Shown one piece after another: positions 36,859 through 47,984 of a stretch of DNA of 64,000 nt. Numbering within the stretch: the first letter of the stretch is position 1; each line of letters opens with the position of its first letter. Both the position numbers and the translations under genes were made by a program. Source of the DNA: CAVRRZ01 sp963723745 (lineage in GTDB: Bacteria > Actinomycetota > Actinomycetes > Mycobacteriales > Geodermatophilaceae); the NCBI GenBank assembly GCA_963723745.1, contig CAVRRZ010000005.1, positions 558,001 to 622,000 of the forward strand, in the 5' to 3' direction. The notes beneath the pieces were generated by a model. It was given only the letters and a program-made list of their open reading frames with translations. It had not been told where the DNA came from and ran no database searches.

Positions 36859-37796
36859 TCAGCCCTCGAGCGCGGGCCGCGGACCCCGCAGGTCGCTGCG
36901 CAGCCGCTGCGGCCAGCGACTCGGTGGCGCGCCGGTTGCCGCGCCCACCGAGGGCCGCGCCGACCAGGAACGGAGCGGCCGCGGGGATCGCCCTGGCCAG
37001 CCGCCGGGTCACCTGACGACGGAGGGCACGCATGCCCGCGGCGCTGAGCACGGAGCCCAGTCCCGCGGGGCCAGGGTTGCCGACCGCCCGACGTGCCGAC
37101 CAGCTGGCCAGGTAGGTCGCCGCGCGCTCGCGGGCGTCGCCGGGAGGCCGGCGTCCGTACAGCTCGTGCAACTCGCCGACGAGGACCACCTCGATCCCGG
37201 CGACGAGCACCGTCTCGGCACCGAGCTCCAGCGGCACGGCCAGCAGGGACGCCGGGGCGAACCAGTGGACGGCGGCCAGCCCGCCGGTGGCCGCGCCGAT
37301 GCCCGTGGTCAGCCGTGCGGCGCGGGCGACGAGCGCGTCGGCGATCTCCTCGTCTCCGGCACCGGGGTGCGCCCGCCGCAGGCGCGTCGGCGTCGCGGAC
37401 CGGCAGGCGCGGCGCGGCCGCGGCCAGCAGGTCGCCGAGCAGCGCGGTCGGGGTGCGGTCCTGCGACATCGACTCGGCATCCGGTGAGCCGGCCGGCTGC
37501 TCGGCGGCCCGCGGGCGCCACGCACCGCCCCCGCCACCGCACCGACGACGTCCCGCAGGGCCGACGCACCGGGACGCCGCGGACCCGCATCCGGCCCGCC
37601 GACGGAGCCCGCGCGGTCGTCGAGCAGGCCGGCGACCGCGTCGGCGACCGCCCGCGCGGCACGGGTCAAGGGCGCGGCCGCCCCGCCGTCCGCACCGGAG
37701 CCGTCGGCCGGCCGGGCCGGCACAGGGCGCGGCGGCGGCACGTCGCGTGCCGCCGCCGTGCGGTACCGGTCGCTCGCTCCCGGGCTGCCCCGTCAT
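36859..37796 (-). CDS. Hypothetical protein with helical hydrophobic core (frameshifted)
   Basis: From ATG 37796 (MTGQPGSERPVPHGGGTR). Removing one C near 37745 joins DVPPPRPVPARPADGSGADG and LTRAARAVADAVAGLLDDRA. Further shifts near 37520 and 37385 lead to SQDRTPTALLGDLLAAAAPR and GDEEIADALVARAARLTTGI. A hydrophobic region (TGGLAAVHWFAPASLLAVPL and GAETVLVAGIEVVLVGELHE) could be two membrane helices. It ends in a basic helix (MRALRRQVTRRLARAIPAAA) and stops at TGA 36859 after one more shift near 36905. Seen in actinobacteria next to dut, but no function is known. Confidence 0.65.
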
Positions 37797-37812
37797 CCCG
37801 TCGTCGTCGGGA

Positions 37813-38115
37813 TCAGGCCGCGCAGTCCCGGCAGTAGAGCTGGTCGCCCTTGGTCGCGGCGAGCCGGCTGCGGTGCTGCACGAGGAAGCAGCGCGAACAG
37901 GTGAACTCGTCCTCCTGCTTCGGCAGGACGCGGACGGTCAGCTCCTCGTTGGACAGGTCGGCGCCGGGCAGCTCGAGGTTCTCGTTGAAGTCGGTCTCGT
38001 CGACGTCGACCGACGAGGACTGCGCCTCGGCCCGACGGGCCTTGAGCTCCTCGAGCGAGTCCTCGCCGAGCTCGTCGGCCTCGTTGCGACGCGGGGCGTC
38101 GTAGTCGGTGGCCAT
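37813..38115 (-). CDS. DUF4193 zinc-ribbon-like protein
   Basis: Predicted 100 residues, intact, matching Rv2699c. ATG 38115 follows GGAGGAGGGG. MATDYDAPRRNEADELGEDS, LEELKARRAEAQSSSVDVDE and LELPGADLSNEELTVRVLPK are family blocks. The C-terminus has FTCSRCFLVQHRSRL and YCRDCAA, four cysteines that should bind zinc. Function unknown; essential in mycobacterial screens as I recall. Confidence 0.92.
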   Translation of the reverse strand: MATDYDAPRRNEADELGEDSLEELKARRAEAQSSSVDVDETDFNENLELPGADLSNEELTVRVLPKQEDEFTCSRCFLVQHRSRLAATKGDQLYCRDCAA

Positions 38116-38410
38116 GGGGTGTGCCCCTCCTCCGGGGTTCTCGCGGGCGCATGCTCGCCCGCTCGTCTGACTCGGCGCCGGGGTGTCCCGCGTCGTGGCC
38201 GGCCGCCGGGGCGGCCGGTGGCCTCGGTCCGGCGGCCGGGTGGCCGCCGGTCGGTCTGCCCGGCGACGCCGATGGCGGACGTCGCTCGATACGGGACCGG
38301 CAGCCCCCCAACGCCGTGCCGGGCTCCGATTTGTGCCCACCCCTCTCGAGGTGGACCCCCGCGCGGCGGCGGGGCGGATCCGGGCGGCCAGGCCGCGGAG
38401 CGCCAGAGGT

Positions 38411-38416
38411 TACCCT
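38411..38416 (+). promoter_or_regulatory. -10 box of leaderless phosphotransferase gene
   Basis: TACCCT, ending 6 nt before ATG 38423, with no ribosome binding site. Identical hexamer to the one before the DUF3000 gene. Confidence 0.5.
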
Positions 38417-38422
38417 GCCGCG

Positions 38423-39472
38423 ATGTCGACTCCGGTGGGTGCTGATCCAGCCGTCGTCGGGCCGTACCTGGCCACGGCGTTCGCCGACGAGCAGTGGCGC
38501 TCGGTGCGCGTCGAACTCATCGCCGCCGGCATGTCGAACCTCACCTACCTCGTCACTCCCGAGGGGTTCCGGCGCACGACCCGGTGATCCTCCGGCGGCC
38601 GCCCACCGGGGCCGTGCTGGCGACCGCGCACGACATGGCCCGCGAGCACCGGGTCATCACCGCCCTGGCCCCGACCGCCGTTCCGGTGCCGCGCACCCTG
38701 CACCTGTGCACCGACGCCGCGGTGCTGGGCGCCCCGTTCTACGTGATGGAACGCGTCGTCGGCGTCCACGTCGTCGGAGACCTGCCGGCCGGCTACGCCG
38801 ACGAGCCCGAGCGAGCGGCGGGCGATCGGCGAAGGCCTCGTCGACGTCCTGGCCGACCTGCACGACGTCGACCCGCCGCGGTCGGCCTGGCCGACTTCGG
38901 CCGGCCCGAGGGCTTCGCCGCCCGCCAGGTGCGACGCTGGACCAAGCAGTGGGAGGCCACCCGCGACCAGGACCGGCCCGGCCTGGACGCGCTGGCCGCT
39001 CGGCTGGCCGAGACGGTGCCTGCCGACGCAGCGCTCGAGCGTCGTGCACGGCGACTACCGGCTGGACAACTGCCTGCTCGATCCCGGCGCTCCCGGGGCG
39101 GATCAAGGCGGTCCTGGACTGGGAGATGTCGACCCTCGGCGATCCGCTGACCGACGTCGGCCTGCTGTTCGTCTACTGGCCCGAGGCGGGCGAGGACCGC
39201 GCGTCGATGCTCAGCCCGGTGACCGCGCTGCCCGGCTTCCCGACCCGCCGGGAGGTGGCCGAGCGCTACGCCCAGCGCACCGGTGCTCGACCTGTCCGAC
39301 CTGCAACTGGTACGTCGGGTTCGCGTTCTTCAAGTTCGCCGCCATCGTCGCCGGGATCGTCGCCCGGTCGGCCGCCGGGGCGATGGCCGGCAAGGACACC
39401 TCCGGGTACGCCGAGCGGATCGATCCGTGCGTCGAGCTGGGACGCGCCGCGCTGGACGACGGTGCGATCTAG
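38423..39472 (+). CDS. Phosphotransferase family protein, aminoglycoside-phosphotransferase fold (frameshifted)
   Basis: Protein-kinase-like small-molecule kinase of the ACAD10/APH group. MSTPVGADPAVVGPYLATAF, then after a shift near 38570 VILRRPPTGAVLATAHDMAR (ATP-binding lysine region equivalent). PFYVMERVVGVHVVGDLPAG follows, then VVHGDYRLDNCLLDP (Brenner motif, catalytic aspartate) and KAVLDWEMSTLGDPLTDVGL (metal aspartate). Shifts lie near 38570, 38815, 38880, 39040, 39090 and 39285. Such proteins often associate with acyl-CoA dehydrogenases, but here it stands beside Cei. Substrate unknown. Confidence 0.85.
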
Positions 39473-39527
39473 GCCCCCGACCCGCACCTAGACTCGCTGC
39501 TGACCACCGGGACGTGCCGAGGAGCCA

Positions 39528-40078
39528 TGAGCGGGACGCAAGCGAGCACCGAGCGTCCGCCGGTGCGCGCCCGCAGCGGCCGCCGCCCCATCCCGCCGCT
39601 GGTCTTCTTGCTGGTGCTCGCCCTCGTCGCCCTCGGGGTGTGGTGGAACGTCCTGCGCGCCAGGACGCCGAGCGGCGCGCGACCGCAGGAGGCCGCCTGC
39701 GCAATCGGCCGCCGAGGCTCCGCCGTCCCTCGACCCCACGACGATCGCCGTCCGCGTGCTCAACGCCACCGACCGCGCCGGGCAGGCCCAGCGCGTGGCC
39801 CAGCAGCTGCAGCAGCGCGGGTTCATCATCGACGAGATCGGCAACGACGGCACCGACCGCGAGGTCACCGGCGTCGGCGAGGTGCGGCACGGGCGCCCGG
39901 GACGGACGCCGCCCGCTACCTCTCGCTGTACCTGCCCGGCGCCGGCGACCTACGAGGACACCCGGGCCACCGGACTGGTCGACCTGGTGATCGGACCCGA
40001 GTTCACCGATCTGGCCGCAGCCCGAGGAGATCGCGGCGGCCCTGGTCCCGGCGGAGGACCTCGCCGTCCACCTGCTGA
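39528..40078 (+). CDS. LytR C-terminal domain envelope protein, Cei-like (frameshifted)
   Basis: Equivalent by position to Rv2700 (Cei, cell-envelope integrity). ATG 39528 follows CGAGGAG. A basic cytoplasmic start leads to one membrane helix (PPLVFLLVLALVALGVWWNV), then the extracytoplasmic LytR_C domain: VLNATDRAGQAQRVAQQLQQ, RGFIIDEIGNDGTD and TGLVDLVIGPEFTDLA. Shifts lie near 39700, 39895, 39945, 40020 and the end. The stop at 40078 is tentative. It converges on suhB with a 5-bp gap. A TAGACT -10 box at 39489-39494 gives it a short leader. Confidence 0.8.
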
Positions 40079-40083
40079 GCCCG

Positions 40084-40906
40084 TCAGACGGCGGGTGCGT
40101 GCAGGTCGGCGAGCAGGGCGAGGAAGGGTTCGGCGACCGTGGGGGCGACCGCGACCGCCATCGGCTCGGCGAACGGCCGGCCGGCCAGACCGGTCACCAC
40201 CAGGCCCGCCTCGGCGGCGACCAGCGCGCCCGCCGCGTGGTCCCACGGCTTGAGGTCCAGCTCGTAGTAGGCGTCGACCCGGCCGGCCGCCGCGGCGCAG
40301 AGGTCGAGAGCCGAGCTGCCGAACCGCCGGATGTCGCGCACCTGCGGGAGCAGCCGCGCGACCACCGCCCCCTGGGCGCGACGCTGCTCGACCCGGTAGC
40401 CGAACCCGGTGGCGACCAGGGTCTGCTCCAGGGACGGCGGGCGGCTGCCCGTCAGCCGCTGCGGCCACGGGCACCCCCTGGGCCGTCAGCGTGGCCCCAC
40501 CCCCGGCGGTGGCGGTGAACAGCTCGCCCGTCGCGGCATTGAGCACGACGCCGGCCACGACGGACCCGTCGACCTCCGCGGCGATCGACACGGCGTACGC
40601 GGGCACGCCGTAGAGGAAGTTCACCGTGCCGTCGATCGGGTCGACCACCCAGCGCACGCCGCTCGTCCCGGTCCTCGCCGCGCCCTCCTCCCCCAGGACG
40701 CCGTCGTCCGGCCGGGCCCCGAGCAGCCGGCCGACGATCAGTTCCTCGCTGGCCCGGTCGACGGCGGTCACGACGTCCACGGAACTGGACTTGACGTCGA
40801 CGTCGTCGGCTGCCGACGCGCGGCCGCGGGCGACCAGGTCGGCCGCCTCCCGGGCGGTGTCGGTCGCCAGGGCGAGCAGGTCGGCGGGATCGGGGTGGTC
40901 GGTCAC
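40084..40906 (-). CDS. suhB: Inositol-1-monophosphatase family protein SuhB (frameshifted)
   Basis: Mg2+-dependent phosphatase, in actinobacteria supplying inositol for phosphatidylinositol and mycothiol-type metabolites. GTG 40906 opens VTDHPDPADLLALATDTARE. Metal sites: GVLGEEGAA (glutamate), WVVDPIDGTVNFLYGVP (DPIDGT signature) and ELDLKPWDHAAGALVAAEAG (WDxAAG signature). An insertion near 40445-40460 breaks the middle, between VPVAAAA and QTLVATGFGYRVEQRRAQGA. Corrected length is about 273 residues. Same position as Rv2701c. Confidence 0.92.
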
Positions 40907-40953
40907 CGGGCCGATCCTGCCGCAGCCGGTCTGCTCGGCACACGTCTGATCAC

Positions 40954-40959
40954 TAGCCT
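40954..40959 (+). promoter_or_regulatory. -10 box of leaderless ppgK
   Basis: TAGCCT, ending 6 nt before ATG 40966, without a ribosome binding site. Confidence 0.5.
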
Positions 40960-40965
40960 GACCGC

Positions 40966-41725
40966 ATGCGCAGCTTCGGGGTGGACATCGGCGGCAGCGG
41001 AATCAAGGGGTGCACTGGTCGACCTGGGTGAAGGCCGGCTGGATCGCCGAGCGGATCCGGGTCGACACCCCGCAGCCGTCGCACCCCGATGCCGTCTACG
41101 CCATCGTCGCCGACATCGTCGACCGCTTCGGCTGGACCGACGAGATCGGCGTGACCTTTCCCGGCGTCATGAAGAAGGGCGTCGCGCACACCGCGGCCAA
41201 CGTCGACAGGAGCTGGATCGGCACGAACGTCGACGCCGGCCTCGAGCGCCTGGTCCCTGGCCCGGTGCAGACCCTGAACGACGCCGACGCCGCGGGTCTC
41301 GCCGAGATGCGCTACGGCGCCGGTCGGGACCAGCGCGGGGTGGTCCTCATGCTCACGTTCGGCACCGGGATCGGCAGCGCGCTGTTCATCGACGGGCATC
41401 TGGTGCCCAACACCGAGTTCGGTCACATCGAGGTGGACGGCGAGTGACGGCGAGCAGCGCGCCTCGGCGGCAGCACGTGAGCGGGAGGGCCTTTCCTACC
41501 CGGAGTGGGCAAAGCGGGTGGACCGCTACCTCGACGTCCTCGAGACGCGGTCTGTGGCCCGACCTGATCATCGTCGGGCGGCGGGGTGAGCAAGAAGGCC
41601 GACAAGTGGGTGCCGCTGCTCAGCCACCCGGACGCCGGTGGTCGCCGGCGGAGCTGCGCAACGACGCGGGCATCGTGGGCGCCGCACTGGCCGCCCACGA
41701 GCACCTCAGCCGGTGGCCGGCGTGA
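40966..41725 (+). CDS. ppgK: Polyphosphate glucokinase (frameshifted)
   Basis: ROK-family kinase phosphorylating glucose with polyphosphate or ATP, equivalent to Rv2702. RSFGVDIGGSGIKG is the phosphate-1 motif; after an insertion near 41010 ALVDLGEGRL continues, and another at about 41040 restores IAERIRVDTPQPSHPDAVYA. FPGVMKKGVAHTAANVDRSW and TLNDADAAGLAEMRYGAG (catalytic aspartate) follow, with phosphate-2 TFGTGIGSALFIDGHLVPN and EFGHIEVDGE. Shifts near 41445, 41550 and 41580-41640 precede VVAAELRNDAGIVGAALAAH. Corrected length is about 250 residues, as expected. It is upstream of sigA as in mycobacteria. Confidence 0.92.
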
Positions 41726-41810
41726 TGTCCGGGCCGCGGACGCCCGTCGTGCTCGCCCCTCGAAGCGAGGACCACGTCACGGAAGCGGTGGAATCCGCGC
41801 AGCGCGTCGT

Positions 41811-41816
41811 TACAAT
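41811..41816 (+). promoter_or_regulatory. -10 box of the sigA promoter
   Basis: TACAAT is one base from the TATAAT ideal. It would give sigA an untranslated leader of about 165 nt. A partial upstream hexamer TGGAAT at 41789-41794 has 16-bp spacing. The leader shows no clear riboregulator. Confidence 0.5.
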
Positions 41817-41987
41817 GGCGGTGCCCCAGCCCGTCGCCCTCCAGCCGGGAGGGATCCCCCGCCCGCCCGTCGGCCAAACGCCGCGCCGGTACGACGGGAC
41901 CTCCTCGCTACCGGGACGACGGCCGGAGCCGCTGCCCGGGTGCCACGGCGCCCCGGGGAACGAACCCCAGTACGGGAAGGAACCTGA

Positions 41988-43397
<1,410 letters not shown>

Positions 43398-43413
43398 GCA
43401 GACCCGCACGACT

Positions 43414-43460
43414 GCACGGGAGAGGGCCGGGACGGACACCGTTCCGGCCCTCTCCCGTGC
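43414..43460 (+). terminator. sigA terminator
   Basis: Perfect 17-bp arms, 43414-43430 and 43444-43460 (GCACGGGAGAGGGCCGG and its complement). The 13-nt loop can pair further through GACGG/CCGTT. It begins 17 bp after the sigA stop. Confidence 0.9.
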
Positions 43461-43862
43461 ATCGACTCCCGCAGACAGGCGGGGCGCGAGAGGCGGGTGG
43501 GGCGGACACGAACTCATTGCACAGATGTCGGGAAGGTCACGATCTCACCCCTCGGCGCTAGGCCGTCGGTTCGCGGCGTCGTCGTCGGGGTAGACGGCGT
43601 AGCGTGGGTGCCGTCAAGACATGCAGCGGACCCACATCCGGCCGAGGGCCGGCGCCAGAAGAACCGTAAGAACTGTCCGACCCCGACCAGTACGACCCAG
43701 TGACGTCCCCTGCGACCCGCTCCACCACCAGCCACTGCGGCCTCGGTCTCACCGCCTCCGGCGAGTCCTCGGCCACAACGGCCGGATCGGGAATCCGAGG
43801 GGCCATCCTGGCGCTGTGCAGGAGGCCGATCCGCAGCCGCGGGTCCGTGCGGTAGAGAGCGA
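43461..43862. other. Intergenic region after sigA; only a doubtful small minus-strand reading frame
   Basis: About 400 bp without a confident gene. A minus-strand frame at 43558-43806 would encode an 82-residue peptide (MAPRIPDPAVVAEDSPEAVR start), but it has no good ribosome binding site and mixed third-position GC. The plus strand has CTGTGCAGGAGG and GTAGAGAGCG before the DUF7455 start. No RNA gene recognised. Confidence 0.4.
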
Positions 43863-43865
43863 GTG

Positions 43866-44118
43866 ATGAGCCGAGATGACCCAGACGCTGACGACGACCC
43901 CCCCACCGACGACCTGGTCGTTCCCTTCCACTGCGACCGCTGTGGCGCGCTCGCCAAGGTGCGTGTCGTGCTCGCGAACGGCAGTGACCTCGTGTTCTGC
44001 GGTCACCACGCCCGTGAGTACGAGGACAAGTTCCGCGACATCGCCGTCGACATCATCGAGACTGACGGCGAGCCGCGCTCACGGCCTGATCGAGGCGCTA
44101 TCGTCGCGCCCGCGATGA
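43866..44118 (+). CDS. DUF7455 family protein (one frameshift)
   Basis: Small actinobacterial protein usually near sigA. MSRDDPDADDDPPTDDLVVP, then FHCDRCGALAKVRVVLANGS and LVFCGHHAREYEDKFRDIAV: a CxxC plus CxxH arrangement suggests a zinc ribbon. An extra C near 44078 breaks the frame; removing it gives EPAHGLIEALSSRPR and the TGA at 44118. About 83 residues after correction. GTG 43863 is an alternative start. Confidence 0.82.
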
Positions 44119-44230
44119 CCTGCTTCACCCGACGACGCCGCCGCGTCCGACGCCCGCCCCGCGCGGCGGAGGGCCGGCGGCTCCGTCGTTTCCGGGGACC
44201 CCCCGGCCGACGGTGACCTGAGGACCCGGA

Positions 44231-46519
44231 ATGACCCAGCGACCCCCCGCGCAGGACGAGACCGTCCGGATGCCTGCCGACCGCCCCGGCGGTCGGCCTC
44301 CTGTCGGCGCCCGGCCCGCTCCGGACGGAGAATCCCGACCGCCCGAGCCGGCGGAGTTCGAGCGGGAGATCGACGACACCCGGCCAGTCAGCCGCGACTG
44401 GCTGGCGGGCCGGCCCGAGACCCGGACGGAAGCCACCGCGGACGACGCTGCCCCCTCCCCCGCGCCGGCAGGGCCCGAGCCCGCCGACCGTGCCGCGCCG
44501 GCCGAGGACGCCTCGCCGGTCGACGACGCCGCACCGGCCGAGAGGTACGCACCGGCCGACGACGCGGTCCCGACCGCCCCCGGTGCCACGGAGGCCGCCG
44601 CGGCGCAGCACGAGACGGTCGTCCTGGGTGCGCCCGCAGGGGCCTCCGCCGTGTCCGACGTCGAGCCGGCGCCCACCGGCGTCCTGCCGCCGCTCCGCGA
44701 GCAGGGCGGGGACGGCCCGTCGACGCCGTCCGGCCCGCCACCCGGCACCGAGGCACGCGGCCCCGGTCGCCCCTGGTGGCGCCGCCCCGCCGTCCTGGCA
44801 CCGGTCCTGCTGTTCGCCGTCCTGGCCGCTCGGCTACGGCGTGGACCTGCTCGTCTCGCCCGGGCGAGGTGCCCCGCAACACCGTGGTCGGCCGGTGTCG
44901 AGATCGGCGGGCTGTCCCCGGCCGCGGCGATCTCGACCCTCGAGGAGCAACTGGCGCCGCGGGTCAGCGCCGACCACACCGTGGTGGCCGACGACGTCAG
45001 CCGCGCCGTTCTCCCCCACCGCCGCCGGGATCAGCCTGGACGTCGACGGCGACGGTCGACGCGGCCGACCGAGCAGCCGCTCGAACCCCTGGACCCGGCT
45101 CACCACGCCTCTTCGGCGAGCGCCAGGTGGACCCCGTCCTGGACACCGACGACGAGACCGCCTTCACGGCCCAGATCGCAGACCATCGCCGCGCAGGTCG
45201 ACCAGCCGCCGGTCGGACGCGACCATCGCCATCGACGGCACCACCCCGTCGATCGTGGGGCCCGCCGACGGCCGCACGTTGGACCGCGACGTCGCCGCCG
45301 AGGCCATCACCGCGGCACTGGCGGCCGGCGGGGACCCGAGCACGCCGATCGAACTGCCGGTCGAGGTCGCCCCGGTCTCCGTGGCGGCCGAGGAGGCCCA
45401 GCGGGTGCTGGACGAGACGGTCACCCCGGCGCTGTCGGCTCCGGTCGAGGTGGTCAGCGACGACGGCGGCACGTCCGCCGAGGTGCCGGTGGCGGCGATC
45501 GCCGCGTCCCTGCGGTTCACGCCGTCCGACGACGGGGAACTGGCCGTCGACGTCGACCCGGCGGCGCTGCAGACAGCACTCGGCGACGGGCTGCAGGAGT
45601 TCGGCACGTCGGCCGAGGACGCCCGGTTCGAGGTGTCCGGCGGCAGCGGTCGACCGTCGTTCCCTCGGTCGACGGCACCGGGGTCGACCCGCAGCGCCTG
45701 GCCGAGCAGCTGATGCCGGTGCTCACCGAGCCGGCGCCACGGTCGGTGACCGCGGAGCTGGGCGCGGTCCCGGCCGACTTCACGACCGAGGAGGCCGAGG
45801 CGCTCGGCGTCCGCGAGGAGATCAGCAGCTTCACCACCAACTTCACCAACGCGCAGAGCGGCACGAACATCCGCGTGGTCGCCGAGGAGGTCGACGGCGC
45901 CGTGGTCCTGCCCGGCGAGACGTTCAGCCTCAACGCGTTCACCGGCCCGCGCGGCACTGGCCGCAGGGCTACGTCGCGGCCGGCGTCATCAGCGACGGCG
46001 AGTTCACGACCGCGGTCGGCGGCGGCATCAGCCAGTTCGCCACGACGATGTTCAACGCGGTGTTCTTCGCCGGGCTCGAGGACGTCTTCCACAAGCCGCA
46101 CAGCTACTACATCAGCCGCTACCCGGCCGGCCGTGAGGCGACGGTCTACTACGGCTCGATCGACCTGCAGTGGCGCAACGACAGCGACACCGGCGTGCTC
46201 GTCGACACCAACTGGAGCCGGGGTCGATCACGGTCACCTTCTACGGGACCAAGCGCTACGAGATCGAGTCGGTCAGCAGCGAGCGCTACGACATCCGCTC
46301 CCCGGCCGTGCAGGAGAAGCCGGACGACGGCGAGTGCGCCCCGCAGAACGGCTCCACCGGCTTCACATCACCGTGACGCGGGTCTTCAACGACCTGCAGT
46401 CGGGTGCGGAGGTCAAGCGGGAGGAGTTCAACACGCGCTACGCCGCCGAACCGGTGATCCGGTGCGTCTCGCCCGAGGACGACGCCGAGCCGACCCCCTC
46501 CCCGTCCGACGGCGACTGA
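44231..46519 (+). CDS. VanW / peptidoglycan-binding_4 domain envelope protein (frameshifted)
   Basis: Large wall-associated protein. ATG 44231 starts a disordered region of about 170 residues rich in Pro/Ala/Asp/Glu. A membrane helix follows (PAVLAPVLLFAVLAAL-type), then after a shift near 44827 GYGVDLLVSPGEVPRNTVV. Two peptidoglycan-binding_4 repeats are present (GVEIGGLSPAAAISTLEEQL and VVPSVDGTGVDPQRLAEQLM). The VanW domain is GETFSLNAFTGPR, then YVAAGVISDGEFTTAVGGGI, SQFATTMFNAVFFAGLEDVF and HKPHSYYISRYPAGREATVY. Shifts lie near 44827, 44870, 44895, 45010, 45085-45120, 45180, 45650, 45955, 46222 and 46365. The family is linked to cell-wall modification, but the reaction is unknown. Confidence 0.85.
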   Translation: MTQRPPAQDETVRMPADRPGGRPPVGARPAPDGESRPPEPAEFEREIDDTRPVSRDWLAGRPETRTEATADDAAPSPAPAGPEPADRAAPAEDASPVDDAAPAERYAPADDAVPTAPGATEAAAAQHETVVLGAPAGASAVSDVEPAPTGVLPPLREQGGDGPSTPSGPPPGTEARGPGRPWWRRPAVLAPVLLFAVLAARLRRGPARLARARCPATPWSAGVEIGGLSPAAAISTLEEQLAPRVSADHTVVADDVSRAVLPHRRRDQPGRRRRRSTRPTEQPLEPLDPAHHASSASARWTPSWTPTTRPPSRPRSQTIAAQVDQPPVGRDHRHRRHHPVDRGARRRPHVGPRRRRRGHHRGTGGRRGPEHADRTAGRGRPGLRGGRGGPAGAGRDGHPGAVGSGRGGQRRRRHVRRGAGGGDRRVPAVHAVRRRGTGRRRRPGGAADSTRRRAAGVRHVGRGRPVRGVRRQRSTVVPSVDGTGVDPQRLAEQLMPVLTEPAPRSVTAELGAVPADFTTEEAEALGVREEISSFTTNFTNAQSGTNIRVVAEEVDGAVVLPGETFSLNAFTGPRGTGRRATSRPASSATASSRPRSAAASASSPRRCSTRCSSPGSRTSSTSRTATTSAATRPAVRRRSTTARSTCSGATTATPACSSTPTGAGVDHGHLLRDQALRDRVGQQRALRHPLPGRAGEAGRRRVRPAERLHRLHITVTRVFNDLQSGAEVKREEFNTRYAAEPVIRCVSPEDDAEPTPSPSDGD

Positions 46520-46592
46520 CCGCCGCCGGGCGGGACCTGTGCCCGGCGGCGCGAGCGGACCCGGGCCGACCCCCCACGTGCACACTGGACCG

Positions 46593-47678
46593 GTGAGTAC
46601 GGTCGCGCCCAGCGGAGAGCCGGCGCTCGCCGGCGAACCCGCGTCCGGGGACGGGCGGGAGCCGCAGGCCCCCGCAGCGGCCTCGCCGTCCCCGGCGGTT
46701 CCGTCCTCGCCCGGCCGCAGGCCGCGGCTGGCCGGCTGGCCGGCGCCGGTGCGGGCGCCGCTGCAGGTGCTGGGCGGCGCGCTGGCGAAGGCCTGGCGCG
46801 ACCGGGTCCTGGGGCTGTCCGCGGAGGCGGCCTTCTGGCAGATCCTGTCCGTGCCGCCGCTGCTGATCGGCCTGCTGGGGTCGCTGGGCTACCTCACCTC
46901 GGTCATCGGCGAACCGTCGATCCGCCAGATCGAGGACCGGTTGCTCGCGGCCTCGGCCGAGGTGCTGACCGCCGACGTCGTCGACTCGCTCGTGGCGCCG
47001 ACGCTGCCGCGACATCCTGGGCTCCGGCCGGCTCGAGCTGGTCAGCGTGGGCTTCGTGCTCTCCCTGTGGGCGGGCTCGTCGGCCACTGCCACGTTCATG
47101 AACACCATCGTCATCGCCTACGACCAGCGCGACGTGCGCGGGCCGATCCGCACCCGGCTCAAGGCACTCTGGCTGTTCGTGGTGGGCATGCTGCTCGCCG
47201 TCCTCATGCTGCCGCTGCTGGTGCTCGGCCGGGACGTGCTCATCGACCTGCTGCCGGTCGGCTGGCGAGACGTCGGCGCCACCGTCTCATCAACGCGGTC
47301 TACTGGCCGGCGGTCCTCGTCGGCCTGCTGCTGGCCCTCACCAGCTTCTACCACGTGGTCCTGGCCGACCGGCTGCCGTGGCGGCGGCACCTGCCCGGGG
47401 CGATGCTGGCGGTCGGCTTCTTCCTGGTCGCCGCCCTGCTGTTGCGCACGTACGTCAGCGACATCCTGACCGCGGCGCTGCCCTACGGGGCCCTGGCCAC
47501 CCCGATCGCCGCCCTGCTGTTCTGCTTCTCGTTCGGCATGGCCGTCCTGCTCGGTGCCGAGCTCAACGCGGTCATCCAGCAGCGACGGCCGGCTCCGCTG
47601 CGCCGCCACCATCGACGCCGGCGGCAGCGCCGGCAGGCCAAGATCGAGGTGGAGGCGCGCCGACTCGGCCTGCTCTGA
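46593..47678 (+). CDS. YihY/BrkB-family membrane protein (frameshifted)
   Basis: Predicted inner-membrane protein of about 360 residues. GTG 46593 is preceded by CACACT with 6-nt spacing, a possible leaderless -10. After a 50-residue Pro/Ala start comes LSAEAAFWQILSVPPLLIGL, the family hallmark. After a shift near 47010 come GFVLSLWAGSSATATFMNTI, LKALWLFVVGMLLAVLMLPL, WPAVLVGLLLALTSFYHVVL and LFCFSFGMAVLLGAELNAVI, giving about six membrane helices. A second shift lies near 47285. The C-terminus is strongly basic. Role unclear; the name BrkB reflects homology only. Confidence 0.87.
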   Translation: MSTVAPSGEPALAGEPASGDGREPQAPAAASPSPAVPSSPGRRPRLAGWPAPVRAPLQVLGGALAKAWRDRVLGLSAEAAFWQILSVPPLLIGLLGSLGYLTSVIGEPSIRQIEDRLLAASAEVLTADVVDSLVAPTLPRHPGLRPARAGQRGLRALPVGGLVGHCHVHEHHRHRLRPARRARADPHPAQGTLAVRGGHAARRPHAAAAGARPGRAHRPAAGRLARRRRHRLINAVYWPAVLVGLLLALTSFYHVVLADRLPWRRHLPGAMLAVGFFLVAALLLRTYVSDILTAALPYGALATPIAALLFCFSFGMAVLLGAELNAVIQQRRPAPLRRHHRRRRQRRQAKIEVEARRLGLL

Positions 47679-47701
47679 CCCTCAGGGCGTCACGACGCCG
47701 G

Positions 47702-47932
47702 TCACTCCTTGCGGAGCTGCTCGTAGATCTCCTTGCAGGCCGGGCAGACCGGGCTGCCCGGCTTGGGGCTCTTGGTCACCGGGAAGACCTCGCCGCACAG
47801 CGCCTCGACCATCGTGCCCATGACGGCGCTCTCGGCGATCTTGTTCTTGCGGACGTAGTGGAAGACCTCGTTGGCGTTGCCGGTGTCGGACTCGCGGACG
47901 TCCGGCCGCTCGAGGATGTCGCTGCTGGCCAC
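47702..47932 (-). CDS. DUF3039 family protein
   Basis: Predicted 76 residues, intact. GTG 47932 starts VASSDILERPDVRESDTGNA. The family core is EVFHYVRKNKIAESAVMGTM and VEALCGEVFPVTKSPKPGSP, with VCPACKEIYEQLRKE at the end. One upstream cysteine plus CPAC may bind zinc. Actinobacteria-specific, unknown function. It is divergent from psuG. Confidence 0.9.
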   Translation of the reverse strand: MASSDILERPDVRESDTGNANEVFHYVRKNKIAESAVMGTMVEALCGEVFPVTKSPKPGSPVCPACKEIYEQLRKE

Positions 47933-47984
47933 TTCAGACTCCCTGGTCGACGTCGGCCGGTGCTGGCCCGTCCATGATGACAGG

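Noticed and set aside
41795..41812. SigR/SigH-type promoter (GGAAT...GTT) before sigA
   Set aside because: The spacing between the two elements is about 14 bp, too short; TACAAT explains the promoter better.
43558..43806. Minus-strand gene downstream of sigA
   Set aside because: No ribosome binding site, mixed third-position GC and no recognisable domain; kept only as a note in the spacer entry.
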